NCBI GenBank assembly: GCA_021732005.1
Contig: JAKFVT010000041.1
Coordinates: forward strand, 1-64,000
Source of the DNA: Mycobacterium sp.
Lineage (GTDB): Bacteria > Actinomycetota > Actinomycetes > Mycobacteriales > Mycobacteriaceae
Length of the DNA stretch: 64,000 bases
Direction of reading: 5' to 3'
Part shown: piece after piece, positions 19,237-30,968 of the stretch
Position numbering within the stretch: position 1 is the first letter of the stretch
Layout of the letters: each line of letters opens with the position of its first letter
The notes under the pieces: model-generated
The model's input: only the letters and a program-made list of their open reading frames with translations
What the model was told of the DNA's origin: nothing
Databases searched by the model: none
Made by a program: the position numbers and the translations under genes

Positions 19237-19285
19237 TGAGCGCCCACGTCTCACTTACGGACGGAACATGAGACGTAAGCGCTCA
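19237..19285. terminator. Long imperfect palindrome between convergent genes
   Basis: TGAGCGC-CC-ACGTCTCA at 19237-19253 pairs with TGAGACGT-AA-GCGCTCA at 19269-19285, giving 15 paired bases with one internal 2-base mismatch and a 15-base loop. It lies exactly between the stop codons of the DUF559-like gene and ftsK, so a bidirectional terminator or transcript-end stem is the simplest reading. There is no U-tract. Confidence 0.6.
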
Positions 19286-19293
19286 CTCAGCGG

Positions 19294-21804
19294 CTAGAAG
19301 TCCTCGTCCTCGTTGTCATCCTCGGCGCCGCCGCCGCGGATCGCCATCAACGTCGCGGCCAGTTCGTCGGGCTTGACCAGCACCTCGCGGGCTTTGGAGC
19401 CCTCCGAGGGCCCCACGATGCTGCGGGTCTCCATCAGGTCCATGAGCCGGCCGGCCTTGGCGAAGCCGACCCGCAACTTGCGCTGCAGCATCGACGTCGA
19501 GCCGAACTGCGACGACACCACGAGTTCGACGGCCTGCAGGAAGACATCCATGTCGTCGCCGATATCGGGGTCGACGTCGGTGCGTTCGCCGGTCGGCTTG
19601 GCTGCGGTGACGCCTTCGGTGTATTCGGGCTCGGCCTGGTCCTTGCAGGCCTGGACGACAGCCTGGATCTCCTCGTCACTGACGTAGGCACCCTGCAACC
19701 GCTCAGGCTTGGAGGCGCCCATCGGCAGGAACAGGCCGTCGCCCATGCCGATCAGCTTCTCGGCGCCCGGCTGGTCGAGGATGACCCGGCTGTCGGTCAG
19801 CGATGACGTCGCGAACGACAGCCGCGACGGCACGTTGGTCTTGATCAGTCCGGTGACGACGTCGACCGAGGGCCGCTGGGTGGCCAGCACCAGGTGGATG
19901 CCGGCCGCACGGGCCTTCTGCGTGATCCGCACGATCGCTTCCTCGACGTCACGCGGCGCGGTCATCATCAGGTCGGCCAGCTCGTCGACGACGGCCAGGA
20001 TCAACGGGTACGGCTTGTACACCCGCTGGCTGCCCAACGGCGCGGTGATCTCCCCGGAGCGCACCTTGGCGTTGAAATCCTTGATGTGGCGCACGCGGGA
20101 GGCCTGCATGTCCTGGTAGCGCTGCTCCATCTCCTCGACCAGCCAGGCCAGCGCGGCGGCCGCCTTCTTCGGTTGCGTGATGATCGGCGTGATCAGGTGC
20201 GGGATGCCCTCGTAGGGCGTGAGTTCCACCATCTTCGGGTCGATGAGGATCATCCGCACCTCTTCGGGGGTGGCGCGGGCCAGCAGCGAGACCAGCATCG
20301 AGTTGACGAAGCTGGACTTGCCCGAGCCGGTAGAGCCGGCCACCAGCAGGTGCGGCATGTCGGCCAGGTTGGCCGAGACGAAATGGCCCTCGATGTCCTT
20401 GCCCAGCCCGATCACCAACGGGCGGTGGTCACCCCGGGTGGACGGCGCGGTGAGAACGTCTGCCAGACGGACCGTTTCGCGGTCGGTGTTCGGCACCTCG
20501 ATGCCGACGGCCGACTTGCCGGGGATCGGGGCCAGGATCCGGACGCTTTCGGTGGCCACCGCGTACGCGATATTGCGTTGCAGCGCAGTGATTTTCTCGA
20601 CCTTGACGCCCGGACCGAGCTCGACCTCGTAGCGGGTGACCGTCGGGCCCCTGGTGCAGCCGGTGACCGTGGCGTCGACCTTGAACTGGTGCATCACGTT
20701 CGAAATCGCGTCCACTATCTGGTCGTTGGCCGCGCTGCGCCGCTTCGGCGGGTCGCCGGCCACGAGCAGATCCAGCGACGGCAGCGTGTACGGGCCCTCG
20801 ACCACGCGATCGAGGACCTTGGTCTCCTGGGTGGCGGTGTCCGGCGTGGGATCCGGCTTCGGAGTTGCCTTCTTGCGCTTGGCCTTCACCGGCTCGGGCA
20901 CCGTCGGCGCATCCTCGTCGAGCGGATAGTTGTCCAGCGGCGTGCCGACTGGCCCCTCCGCGCCCGGCCATGCCGGCGCCTCGTCGGTGTACGACCGCGG
21001 ATCGTCGTAATAGCCGTCGGAGAAGTCTTCCGGCTCGGCTGGGGCGACGTCCTCGGGCTCCTCGTCGTCGTAGTACTCGTCGTCGTCGTAGTGGTCGCGC
21101 GTGCTGAACATCGCGTAGAGCGTGTCCGGCACCTCGCGGATGGTCGTGCCGGTCAGCAGCAGCAGACCGAACAGCGCGGCGATGATCAGCAATGGTGTGG
21201 CGATCCACGGGGTCAGCCCGTCGGATAGTGGTCCGCCGATGGCGAAGCCGATGAAGCCTGCTGCGCGTTGGCGCGCGGCGGGGTCCTGTGGCGCACCCGA
21301 CCAGAGATGCCACAGGCCCAGTACGGGCAGGGCGACCATCGCGCACCCCAGGATCAGGCGGGGCCGCGCGTCGGGATTGGGCTCGGTGCGCATGAGAAGG
21401 ACGGCGATGACGCCGATGATGATGGGCAGCAGAACGACGGCTCCGCCGACCAGCGTCCGCAGCACGGAGTCGATCCAGGCACCGACCGGCCGGGCGGCGT
21501 CGAACCACGAACTCGCCGCGATCACGACCGCGACAGCCAGCAGTCCCAGCGCGATGCCGTCACGGCGATGCCCCGGCTCGATGTCGCGGGCTCGACCGAC
21601 CGATCGGGCGGTCGAGCCCGCCCCCTTGGCCAACATCAGCCAGGTCGCCCGCGCCGCGCGTCCTCCCGTCGCGGCCGCGGTGGCGACCGGCGAGGAGGTG
21701 CGCTTCTTGGCAGGCTTGCGCCGGGGGGCCGGCTTGGCCGACCGCGTCGCACCCTTTGACCTGGTCGTTCGCGCGCTTGAGCGAGCGGCCGTCTTGTTCG
21801 CCAT
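19294..21804 (-). CDS. ftsK: DNA translocase FtsK
   Basis: Septal dsDNA pump for chromosome segregation, 836 residues. Basic Ala/Lys-rich N-terminus, four membrane segments, and an acidic linker (YYDDEEPEDVAPAEPED). The motor follows, with Walker A GSTGSGKSS near residue 490 and Walker B ILAVVDELADLMM. The gamma DNA-reading winged helix is at the C-terminus (STSMLQRKLRVGFAKAGRLM). The start is ATG 21804 (ANKTAARSS); a further 48 codons upstream are open but not conserved in character. It is divergent from the small monooxygenase gene. Confidence 0.97.
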   Translation of the reverse strand: MANKTAARSSARTTRSKGATRSAKPAPRRKPAKKRTSSPVATAAATGGRAARATWLMLAKGAGSTARSVGRARDIEPGHRRDGIALGLLAVAVVIAASSWFDAARPVGAWIDSVLRTLVGGAVVLLPIIIGVIAVLLMRTEPNPDARPRLILGCAMVALPVLGLWHLWSGAPQDPAARQRAAGFIGFAIGGPLSDGLTPWIATPLLIIAALFGLLLLTGTTIREVPDTLYAMFSTRDHYDDDEYYDDEEPEDVAPAEPEDFSDGYYDDPRSYTDEAPAWPGAEGPVGTPLDNYPLDEDAPTVPEPVKAKRKKATPKPDPTPDTATQETKVLDRVVEGPYTLPSLDLLVAGDPPKRRSAANDQIVDAISNVMHQFKVDATVTGCTRGPTVTRYEVELGPGVKVEKITALQRNIAYAVATESVRILAPIPGKSAVGIEVPNTDRETVRLADVLTAPSTRGDHRPLVIGLGKDIEGHFVSANLADMPHLLVAGSTGSGKSSFVNSMLVSLLARATPEEVRMILIDPKMVELTPYEGIPHLITPIITQPKKAAAALAWLVEEMEQRYQDMQASRVRHIKDFNAKVRSGEITAPLGSQRVYKPYPLILAVVDELADLMMTAPRDVEEAIVRITQKARAAGIHLVLATQRPSVDVVTGLIKTNVPSRLSFATSSLTDSRVILDQPGAEKLIGMGDGLFLPMGASKPERLQGAYVSDEEIQAVVQACKDQAEPEYTEGVTAAKPTGERTDVDPDIGDDMDVFLQAVELVVSSQFGSTSMLQRKLRVGFAKAGRLMDLMETRSIVGPSEGSKAREVLVKPDELAATLMAIRGGGAEDDNEDEDF

Positions 21805-21953
21805 GCGGGGAAGCCTAGTCGCATATGCCCCATCTGCACCATCCGCAACACCCGTTCCACGGCGCGTCGTTGCCAGACTGCGACCAACGCCGGCTGAGGT
21901 CGATTTCGGGCACCCCGCGCCGCTGACCGGGACCCCTTCTCGTGGCATTACAA

Positions 21954-22009
21954 AGCAGGGCTAACGTAAGCGCCGTCACACCTATCCCGAAGAGCTGAGG
22001 AGCCCTGCT
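21954..22009 (+). promoter_or_regulatory. Inverted repeat whose right arm lies between RBS and start
   Basis: AGCAGGGCT (21954-21962) and AGCCCTGCT (22001-22009) form a perfect 9-base inverted repeat with a 38-base spacer. The right arm lies directly between the GAGG ribosome-binding site and the ATG at 22011. If transcription starts at or before 21954 the mRNA could fold and hide the start; otherwise it may be an operator. The whole 206-base gap (21805-22010) is the divergent ftsK/monooxygenase promoter region. Confidence 0.45.
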
Positions 22010-22010
22010 C

Positions 22011-22325
22011 ATGCCCGTCGTCGTCGTTGCCAGCTTCACCGTCAAGCCCGAATCCGTCGACGCCGTGCGCGAGGCCTGCAAGAAGGCCGTCGCAGAGGTC
22101 CATGGCGAGCCTGGTTGCGACCTCTACGCCGTCCACGAGGGCGACAAGACGTTCGTGTTCGTCGAGCAGTGGGCCGACGAGGACGCACTCAAGACCCACA
22201 GCACCGCGCCCGGCGTGACCGCGCTCTTCGGCGCGATCGGTGAGCACCTCGACGGCGCCCCCGACATCAAGATGCTCACCCCCATCCCGGCCGGTGACCC
22301 GGCCAAGGGCCAGGTTCGTCCCTGA
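22011..22325 (+). CDS. Antibiotic biosynthesis monooxygenase-type (ABM) protein
   Basis: A 104-residue dimeric alpha-beta barrel protein of the ABM/YgiN type, like Rv2749. Motifs: [33 protein letters not shown] and [20 protein letters not shown]. Such proteins act as cofactor-free quinol or small-molecule monooxygenases. It is 5 bases before a mycofactocin-type SDR, so the two probably work on a common substrate. The substrate is not known. Confidence 0.88.
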   Translation: MPVVVVASFTVKPESVDAVREACKKAVAEVHGEPGCDLYAVHEGDKTFVFVEQWADEDALKTHSTAPGVTALFGAIGEHLDGAPDIKMLTPIPAGDPAKGQVRP

Positions 22326-22330
22326 TCGTC

Positions 22331-23146
22331 ATGGGTGAACTCGACGGCAAGGTCGCGCTGATCACCGGCGCGGCCCGCGGCCAGGGCCGCGCGCATGCGG
22401 TGAAGCTGGCATCGGAGGGTGCCAGCATCATCGCGGTGGACCTCTGCGACCAGATCGCCAGCGTCCCCTATCCGATGGCGACGCCGGAGGACATGGCTGC
22501 GACCGTCAAGCTCGTCGAGGACGCCGGAGCGCGGATCGTCGCCCGCGAGGCCGACGTGCGCGACCGGACGGCGCTGAAGAACGCCATGTACCAGGGCATC
22601 GAGGAACTCGGCCGGCTCGACATCGTGATCGCGAACGCCGGGATCGCCCCGATGGCCGACGACGGCGCCTGGCAGGACGTCATCGACGTCAACCTCACCG
22701 GGGTCTATCACACCGTCGACGTGGCGATGAAGCCGATCATCAAGCAGGGCGACGGCGGCGCGATCGTGCTGACCAGCTCGGTGGCCGGCCTGGTCGGCAT
22801 CGGTGCGCCGGTAGCGGGATCGCTGGGCTACACCGTCGCCAAGCACGGCGTGGTCGGCCTGATGCGGGCGTATGCGAATTTCCTTGCCGCATTCAACATT
22901 CGGGTCAACTCGGTGCATCCGGCCGGGGTGAACACCCCGATGATCGACAACGAGTTCACCCGCTCCTGGCTCGAAGGCTTCGCCCAGCAGATGCAGGGCG
23001 GCCCGGACATGAGCAACGCGCTGCCGGTCCAGACGCTGGAACCTGAGGACATCGCCAACGCGGTCTACTACCTGGTGTCGGACGCGGGCCGCTATGTCAC
23101 CGGCGTCACGTTGCCCGTCGACGCCGGGTTCACGAACAAGCGCTGA
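22331..23146 (+). CDS. Mycofactocin-coupled SDR oxidoreductase
   Basis: Short-chain dehydrogenase of 271 residues, like Rv2750. The cofactor loop [12 protein letters not shown] is the signature of the mycofactocin-coupled SDR family, in which bound NAD is thought not to exchange and electrons pass to mycofactocin. The catalytic Ser, Tyr and Lys are in [10 protein letters not shown] and GYTVAKHG, and NAG is in IVIANAGIA. It is in an operon with the ABM gene. The alcohol substrate is unknown. Confidence 0.93.
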   Translation: MGELDGKVALITGAARGQGRAHAVKLASEGASIIAVDLCDQIASVPYPMATPEDMAATVKLVEDAGARIVAREADVRDRTALKNAMYQGIEELGRLDIVIANAGIAPMADDGAWQDVIDVNLTGVYHTVDVAMKPIIKQGDGGAIVLTSSVAGLVGIGAPVAGSLGYTVAKHGVVGLMRAYANFLAAFNIRVNSVHPAGVNTPMIDNEFTRSWLEGFAQQMQGGPDMSNALPVQTLEPEDIANAVYYLVSDAGRYVTGVTLPVDAGFTNKR

Positions 23147-23148
23147 GG

Positions 23149-24639
23149 CTAGCCACGGTCGGTGATGGTGAAGATACCGTCGCGCACGACCACCTCGGCG
23201 CCGACGATGTCGTTGGTCAGTGCAGATGCCATCAGTTCCTCATCGTGGCTGCGCGCTACGGCTCGGCGGCCGTCGGCCAAATCGACCACGACGATCGCCC
23301 GCTCCGGCCGATCACCCTCGAACACAACGGTATACGCGACAACGCGGCCGGTTCCCCGCGCGTCAATGACGACTGGCAGCTGCGGTTCTTCGCCGGCGAC
23401 TGCGTCTGTGACGTCGATGGTCTCGAATGTGTAGGTCGGCGCGTCGGCGGTGATCACCAGGGCCCCTTGCTTGGAGTACAGCCCACTCACACTGCTGACA
23501 AGTGCGGCGTGGGCGTCCGAGGTGGTCAATCGTTGCGCCGCCGCGGCAATGGCATGCAGGACATAGCTGTTGAGCGGACCGCCCGCAAAGGACATACCAC
23601 CGGTCAGGGTCAGATCACGTCCCGCCGGCACCCGCAGCGCTTCGGCTCCGATCAACACCGGTGCGGGGAACGCCGAGTAAAGATCCAGCAGCTCGATCTC
23701 GGAAACATCACGATTCATCCGGTGCGAAATCGTGTCGCCGATGATGCGCATTGCCGCCGGCTGAGTGAGCCGGGTTCGGCCGGCCACCGGCACAACGTGA
23801 TTGGACTCGACAGCCACGGCTGGGTAACACCGCGCACTGTCGGGAACGCCGAGTTCGTCGGCGTGGCGGTGGGTCGTGATGACCAACGCACACCCTTGAT
23901 CGACGGTCCAGGTCGTCGCCAACAACTTGGTGTAGGGAAAAGCCAGCATCGGATTACCAGCCGACGGGTTGCGAAGCTCGTCGGGACGATAGCCTTTGGC
24001 GCGCACCGCATCAGGGTTGTTCTGAGCGACGGCGGCGAAACGTGCGTACACCCGAGCGAGTTCGTCGCGATGCTCCTCCATACCCAGGCCGTTCTGACTG
24101 CGCCAGAAGCTGTCGATCAACGCGTAGTACGCCGGAGTCGCCGAAAGCCCCGCGGCCACCTCGGCGGGATGTGACATGCTCTCGTCAAAATCCGGCGAAG
24201 TCAGCGACTCGTCGGGCACCACACCCGCCGCCTGAGCGGTGACGTGCGGGTCGTGCCCGCCGGCGACTGCCCTCACCTTTCGATAGTGCGCCTCGCCACC
24301 GATCACCAACGCCACGTGGTGAGTGCCGCTTTGGACGGCCCGGCAGGCATGGCTGACCAGCGTCTGCTGCATGACGCCGATGTGAGCGAGCACAGTGTGC
24401 GCGGCACCGGCGCCAATCCATTCGCCCACCAGACGCGCGGGATCGGCGTACCGGGTCAAGCCCGCGGTAGCACCAATCCAGTCCACGTCGGCGGCGTCCA
24501 CGCCCGATGCCTTCAGCGCCCCGCGCGCGGCACTCGCCATGAGTTCGGCCGCTTCCTGACCCTCGCGAGGGTTGATGTCCCGACGACTCACCGCGTGCCA
24601 GCCGACGAGAACCGGACTCGACGGGTCGATTGTTGACAC
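23149..24639 (-). CDS. Thiolase-like (acetyl-CoA acetyltransferase/lipid-transfer family) protein
   Basis: A 496-residue thiolase-superfamily protein. The N-terminal part holds the nucleophile region (QQTLVSHACRAVQSGTHH, Cys in SHAC). The C-terminal half has GGMSFAGGPLNSYVLHA in place of the usual thiolase CxGGG region, then an extra OB-like domain (DARGTGRVVAYTVVFEGDRPERAIVVV). This is the type-1 additional-domain architecture of mycobacterial lipid-metabolism thiolase-like proteins. It is convergent with the SDR, and divergent from the DmmA-like gene by 40 bases. Chain-shortening or non-catalytic lipid binding are both possible. Confidence 0.85.
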   Translation of the reverse strand: MSTIDPSSPVLVGWHAVSRRDINPREGQEAAELMASAARGALKASGVDAADVDWIGATAGLTRYADPARLVGEWIGAGAAHTVLAHIGVMQQTLVSHACRAVQSGTHHVALVIGGEAHYRKVRAVAGGHDPHVTAQAAGVVPDESLTSPDFDESMSHPAEVAAGLSATPAYYALIDSFWRSQNGLGMEEHRDELARVYARFAAVAQNNPDAVRAKGYRPDELRNPSAGNPMLAFPYTKLLATTWTVDQGCALVITTHRHADELGVPDSARCYPAVAVESNHVVPVAGRTRLTQPAAMRIIGDTISHRMNRDVSEIELLDLYSAFPAPVLIGAEALRVPAGRDLTLTGGMSFAGGPLNSYVLHAIAAAAQRLTTSDAHAALVSSVSGLYSKQGALVITADAPTYTFETIDVTDAVAGEEPQLPVVIDARGTGRVVAYTVVFEGDRPERAIVVVDLADGRRAVARSHDEELMASALTNDIVGAEVVVRDGIFTITDRG

Positions 24640-24679
24640 GCAAGCTGTCTATCACACGCTGGACTACGCTCGAGTGACG

Positions 24680-25210
24680 ATGACACCCGATCTGGAGCTC
24701 ACCAGCGTCCCGGCCTGGGCCGTCGAACCAACTTGTCCGACGGCCGATCTCACCGGCCGGCACTGGACGGTGCTCGCCGTCGGCACTGATGCGGCCGCCA
24801 TCGCCGCACGGTGGGTTGACGAGATCCGCGCCGTCCATCCGGACGCCCGGCCCCGGGTGCATCAGGTCGCCGACGCCGATGCGGCATGTGCCGCGCTGGG
24901 CGCCGACCTGGAGGATGCCGTGGTCGGGTGGCGGCTGCTGCTGGCCGGCCCCGCGCATGCGTGTCTTCGCATCCGCGCCCACGCCTTCGAACTCGGCGCC
25001 ACCGACGACGAAATCACCGTCGCCAGTACCGAAGTAGCCACCCGCAAGATCTACTGCGCGCACTGCCGGACCACCACCACGGCTGCGACGGGATTGTCCG
25101 AGGAGATCACCTGCCCCGGCTGCGCACGCCGATTGTTCGTGTACTACCACGTCTCTCGGCGGATCGGTGCCCACCTCGGATTCGCGACGACCGCCGACAC
25201 CACGCCATGA
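24680..25210 (+). CDS. DmmA-like subunit of heme-dependent amine monooxygenase
   Basis: A 176-residue protein resembling DmmA, a small subunit of dimethylamine monooxygenase. The C-terminal half has a CxxC...CxxC metal-binding ribbon (YCAHCRTT, ITCPGCARRL) followed by YYHVSRRIGAHLGF, typical of that family. ATG 24680 is used; a GTG two codons upstream is possible. The stop overlaps the next start (ATGA). Gene order DmmA-like, reductase, DUF3445 supports the assignment. Confidence 0.8.
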   Translation: MTPDLELTSVPAWAVEPTCPTADLTGRHWTVLAVGTDAAAIAARWVDEIRAVHPDARPRVHQVADADAACAALGADLEDAVVGWRLLLAGPAHACLRIRAHAFELGATDDEITVASTEVATRKIYCAHCRTTTTAATGLSEEITCPGCARRLFVYYHVSRRIGAHLGFATTADTTP

Positions 25211-26130
25211 CCAGGTTGACGTTAGACGTCGTCGCGATCGACGACACCGTGCCCGGGATCAGAACCCTGACCCTGGCCCACGCCGACGGTGCGGCGCTGC
25301 CGTCGTTCACGCCCGGTAGCCACGTGGTGATCGAATGCGCCGGCGGCGCCAACGCCTATTCGCTGACCGGGGAGAGTGCTGCGCCCCACGAATATGTGGT
25401 GTCAGTGTTGGAATGCCCTGCGGGCCGCGGTGGTTCGCGGTGGATTCACCGCGAACTGAGCGTGGGCGACGCCGTCGTTGTGCACCCGCCGCGCAGCGCC
25501 TTCGCCCCCGTTCTGCGCGCCCGGCGACACCTGTTGATCGCCGCCGGCATCGGGATCACCCCGATGGTGTCGCATCTGCGCAGCGCACGACGCTGGGGCC
25601 GAGATGTGCTGCTGCTCTATGTCTTTCGCGAGGGCCGCGGCGCGTACGTCGACGAGATCCGGTCGTTGACGGAGAATGCCTCGTTCTTCACCGACCGGAC
25701 GGCCTTCCTCGCCGAGGTGACGGCGACGCTGGCCGCCCAGCCCTTCGGCACGCACGCCTATCTCTGCGGTCCAAGCCAGTTCATCGACGACGTCGTTGCG
25801 GTCGCCACCGAGATGGGCTGGCCGCGGGGGCGCATCCATATCGAACACTTCGGCGGTGAGCTGGCACCGGGCGATCCGTTCGAGGTCGAACTGTCCTCCG
25901 ATGGAAGCGTTTTCACCGTCGAGTCAGGTGTCTCACTGCTGGAGTCGTTGACCGCGCACGGACATGCCATACCCAATCTGTGCAGGCAGGGTGTCTGTGG
26001 TGAATGCCGGGTTCCGGTGCGCGAGGGGTCGGTGCTGCACCGCGACCTCTTCCTGACCGACGACGAGCGCCGCGACTCGATGATGGCCTGCGTCTCGCGC
26101 GGCTCCGGCCGGGTGGAGTTGGACCTGTGA
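25207..26130 (+). CDS. PDR/VanB-type ferredoxin reductase of the amine monooxygenase
   Basis: Flavin reductase with a C-terminal plant-type ferredoxin, 307 residues. The flavin/NAD domain shows YSLTGESAAP and AAGIGITPMVSHLRSARR, and HAYLCGPSQFIDDV for NAD(P)H. The [2Fe-2S] ligands are CRQGVCGEC plus a Cys near the C-terminus (SMMACVSRG). The usual RxYS flavin motif is changed (NAYSLTG). It overlaps neighbours by 4 bases on both sides. It would pass electrons to the DUF3445 heme protein. Confidence 0.92.
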   Translation: MTRLTLDVVAIDDTVPGIRTLTLAHADGAALPSFTPGSHVVIECAGGANAYSLTGESAAPHEYVVSVLECPAGRGGSRWIHRELSVGDAVVVHPPRSAFAPVLRARRHLLIAAGIGITPMVSHLRSARRWGRDVLLLYVFREGRGAYVDEIRSLTENASFFTDRTAFLAEVTATLAAQPFGTHAYLCGPSQFIDDVVAVATEMGWPRGRIHIEHFGGELAPGDPFEVELSSDGSVFTVESGVSLLESLTAHGHAIPNLCRQGVCGECRVPVREGSVLHRDLFLTDDERRDSMMACVSRGSGRVELDL

Positions 26131-27110
26131 GCAAACTGGTGTCGGCACCGGATCTGATTGCGTCCTTTCCGTTCCCGTACACGGCCGACTCCTACCGGTA
26201 CAGCACCAACATCGCGCCCGCACGCACAGTGGTGAGCACCGCGACCGGACAGTGGGGCGAGCCGGTGGTGGACATCGACAGCGAGTACACCCTCGAACTC
26301 GCCGAACGCCGCCGCATCCTGGCCGCCGATCCATCCCGGCATGCGGTGTTGCCGCACATGCGAATCGCGTGCTGGGACACCATGCTGACATTGATGGCCG
26401 AGCTCGCCGGCTCGTATCCGGCGACGATGTCCCTGAGCCGCGACGGCGACACCTGGTGTTGGCGCAACGACTTGCTCGGTATCACCCAAGAATTCGTGGT
26501 CGGCGACGAATCAAGCCTGCCGTGCGATCCGCTGGCCTACATCGCCGGTCAGGTGCAGGAAGACATCGTGCTGCTCGACCAGCGCGACGACGACCTGTTC
26601 GCCGACGCCGGTGTGGTCACGTTCGCCGCGGGCTGGTCGTTCGGCTTCGACGTCGGGATGACATTCCTGGAGATCCACGGACCGGTCCCCCGGTTACGGG
26701 AGACCGGGGTGATCACCCGGGCCCGCGAGTTCCTGATGCGACTGCAGGCCGGCGGCATCTATCGCCGGACCAACTGGTCGATGACCGTCGGCAGACGGCT
26801 CGATGTGTCCACCGAAGCGTTCCCGCAGTGGCTGCCCGATCGCGCGCACCTGGACGCCCTCGACGACGACACGTTCGGCCGGCTCATCCATCTGCGGGTG
26901 GAGGTGCAGCACCTGATCCGCCTGCCCGAGTCGGGTGCGATCTGTTTTCTGATTCGCAGCTACATGCTGCCGCTGGCCGATATCGCCACCGTTGAGCAGT
27001 GGCGTGCGCGCACTGCCGCGGTGTTGGCCGAATTGCCCGACGACATGGTCGAATACAAGGGACTGGCCGCCTATCGGGACCGCGCGGTCACTTGGCTGCG
27101 CTCGCGCTGA
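26127..27110 (+). CDS. DUF3445 heme-dependent oxidative N-demethylase
   Basis: A 327-residue DUF3445 protein, the catalytic family of dimethylamine monooxygenase (DmmD-like), proposed to bind heme and oxidatively demethylate secondary amines. Motifs: FPFPYTADSYRYSTNIAP, WRNDLLGITQEF, AGWSFGFDVGMTFLEIHGPVP, and a conserved Arg-rich block (GGIYRRTNWSMTV). GTG start overlapping the reductase stop. The 3' end overlaps the convergent MFS gene by 40 bases. Substrate (dimethylamine or another N-methylamine) is inferred from the family. Confidence 0.88.
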   Translation: MSKLVSAPDLIASFPFPYTADSYRYSTNIAPARTVVSTATGQWGEPVVDIDSEYTLELAERRRILAADPSRHAVLPHMRIACWDTMLTLMAELAGSYPATMSLSRDGDTWCWRNDLLGITQEFVVGDESSLPCDPLAYIAGQVQEDIVLLDQRDDDLFADAGVVTFAAGWSFGFDVGMTFLEIHGPVPRLRETGVITRAREFLMRLQAGGIYRRTNWSMTVGRRLDVSTEAFPQWLPDRAHLDALDDDTFGRLIHLRVEVQHLIRLPESGAICFLIRSYMLPLADIATVEQWRARTAAVLAELPDDMVEYKGLAAYRDRAVTWLRSR

Positions 27111-28330
27111 ATCCCCGGGGCCTGCACCGCGGAGAACGCGGCGGCGACGGCTAGCACGAGCATCGTCACGAGCGGCCAGATGGCCGGCGCCCCTTCGGCG
27201 ATCATCCCCAGCGCGAAACCGGCGACGATCATTCCCAGGCTGATGAGGATGTGGGTGCAGCTGATCAGCACGGCCACGTCCGCATCGCCGGCGTGGTCGA
27301 AGATCCAGTCGTAGGCGGCCGGCAGCAGCGCCTGATTTGCGACCGCCGAGAGCAGCATCGCAGGCCCGAACGCCCACAGACCCGGCACGATATGCCACTG
27401 CTGCGCGGCGATACACAGGGCCGCCGCGGCCATGCTGATCAGTGCGCTGCACAGGTAGACACCGCGGGCACCGAACTTCCGGCGCACCACCCGCCACAGC
27501 GGAATCCCGACAAGCAGGCCGACACCGACGAACACCAGGAACTGGTCGACATTGAGGCCGGAGCCGAGGAGTTCGGCCGCGTAGATGGCATAGAAGGTTG
27601 GCGTCAGGATCACCGGGGTGAAGACCAGATTCGTTGTCACGAAACGCCGCAGCCACCGATTGGCCCGCAACTGCGAACGTCCCTGCCGCAACGTGTCGAC
27701 CATGCGTGCCGGCCCCTTGGCCAGCTGCACCCCGGGCGTGCGCAGCGTCGCGCAGCACAGTGCGCCCACCACCATGGCCGCCACCGAGATCCAGAGCAGA
27801 TCGGCGTCGTGCCATCGAGGAAAGTCGGGCAGCAGGCGTCCCGCGGTGAAGGCGGTGATCAGAACCACCAGCGCGCCACTGTATCCGGCCTGTTTCAGCA
27901 TGACGTCGCCGCGTTGTTGAGCCGACAGCAGCGCCGACATCGCCATCGGCGAAACCACCTGTGAACTGCCGGTGACGATGCCGATGAGCAGACACACCAG
28001 CAGCAGCGGATACGCGAACAGCCATGGCGGCGCCAGTGCGATGTCGAGTGCGACCAGCGCGGTGAGCGCTGCTTGTGCAAAAGCGACTCCGACCAGCAAC
28101 CCCGTGACCGAGTCGGTGAGACGTAACACCTTGGGGCCCAGCACCGTTCCCAGCATGGTCCCGAGGGTGAAGGCCGGTGCCAGCAGTGCCACCACCACGC
28201 CCGGACTGCCGAGCTGGTCGGCGATGTACGGGATGACCGCCGAGATGCTGCTCACCTGGACGCCCACTTTGAAGAAGGTCCCCTGGGTGAGCAACGCCCG
28301 ATAGTTTCCGCCCCGCGCGGAGCGAGTCAT
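27071..28330 (-). CDS. MFS transporter
   Basis: A 419-residue major facilitator with about 12 hydrophobic segments, beginning TFFKVGVQVSSISAVIPYIAD. The MFS loop after helix 2 reads LGPKVLRLTDSVTG, a degenerate form of GxxxDRxGRR. The substrate cannot be deduced. It is convergent with, and overlaps, the DUF3445 gene by 40 bases, and lies 35 bases downstream of rnj on the same strand side. A link to amine or product export is possible but unsupported. Confidence 0.85.
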   Translation of the reverse strand: MTRSARGGNYRALLTQGTFFKVGVQVSSISAVIPYIADQLGSPGVVVALLAPAFTLGTMLGTVLGPKVLRLTDSVTGLLVGVAFAQAALTALVALDIALAPPWLFAYPLLLVCLLIGIVTGSSQVVSPMAMSALLSAQQRGDVMLKQAGYSGALVVLITAFTAGRLLPDFPRWHDADLLWISVAAMVVGALCCATLRTPGVQLAKGPARMVDTLRQGRSQLRANRWLRRFVTTNLVFTPVILTPTFYAIYAAELLGSGLNVDQFLVFVGVGLLVGIPLWRVVRRKFGARGVYLCSALISMAAAALCIAAQQWHIVPGLWAFGPAMLLSAVANQALLPAAYDWIFDHAGDADVAVLISCTHILISLGMIVAGFALGMIAEGAPAIWPLVTMLVLAVAAAFSAVQAPGIQRERSQVTARSR

Positions 28331-28365
28331 AAGCAGCAGAGCTTATCCGCTACCGGGCGGGCCGG

Positions 28366-30950
<2,585 letters not shown>

Positions 30951-30968
30951 CTAGATTACCCGCTCCGC

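Noticed and set aside
19894..21228. 444-codon open frame on the plus strand
   Set aside because: Antisense to ftsK; repetitive His/Arg/Val composition typical of shadow frames.
26694..28025. 443-codon open frame on the minus strand
   Set aside because: Out-of-frame copy of the MFS transporter region; it lacks a membrane pattern while the 27071-28330 frame has 12 hydrophobic segments.
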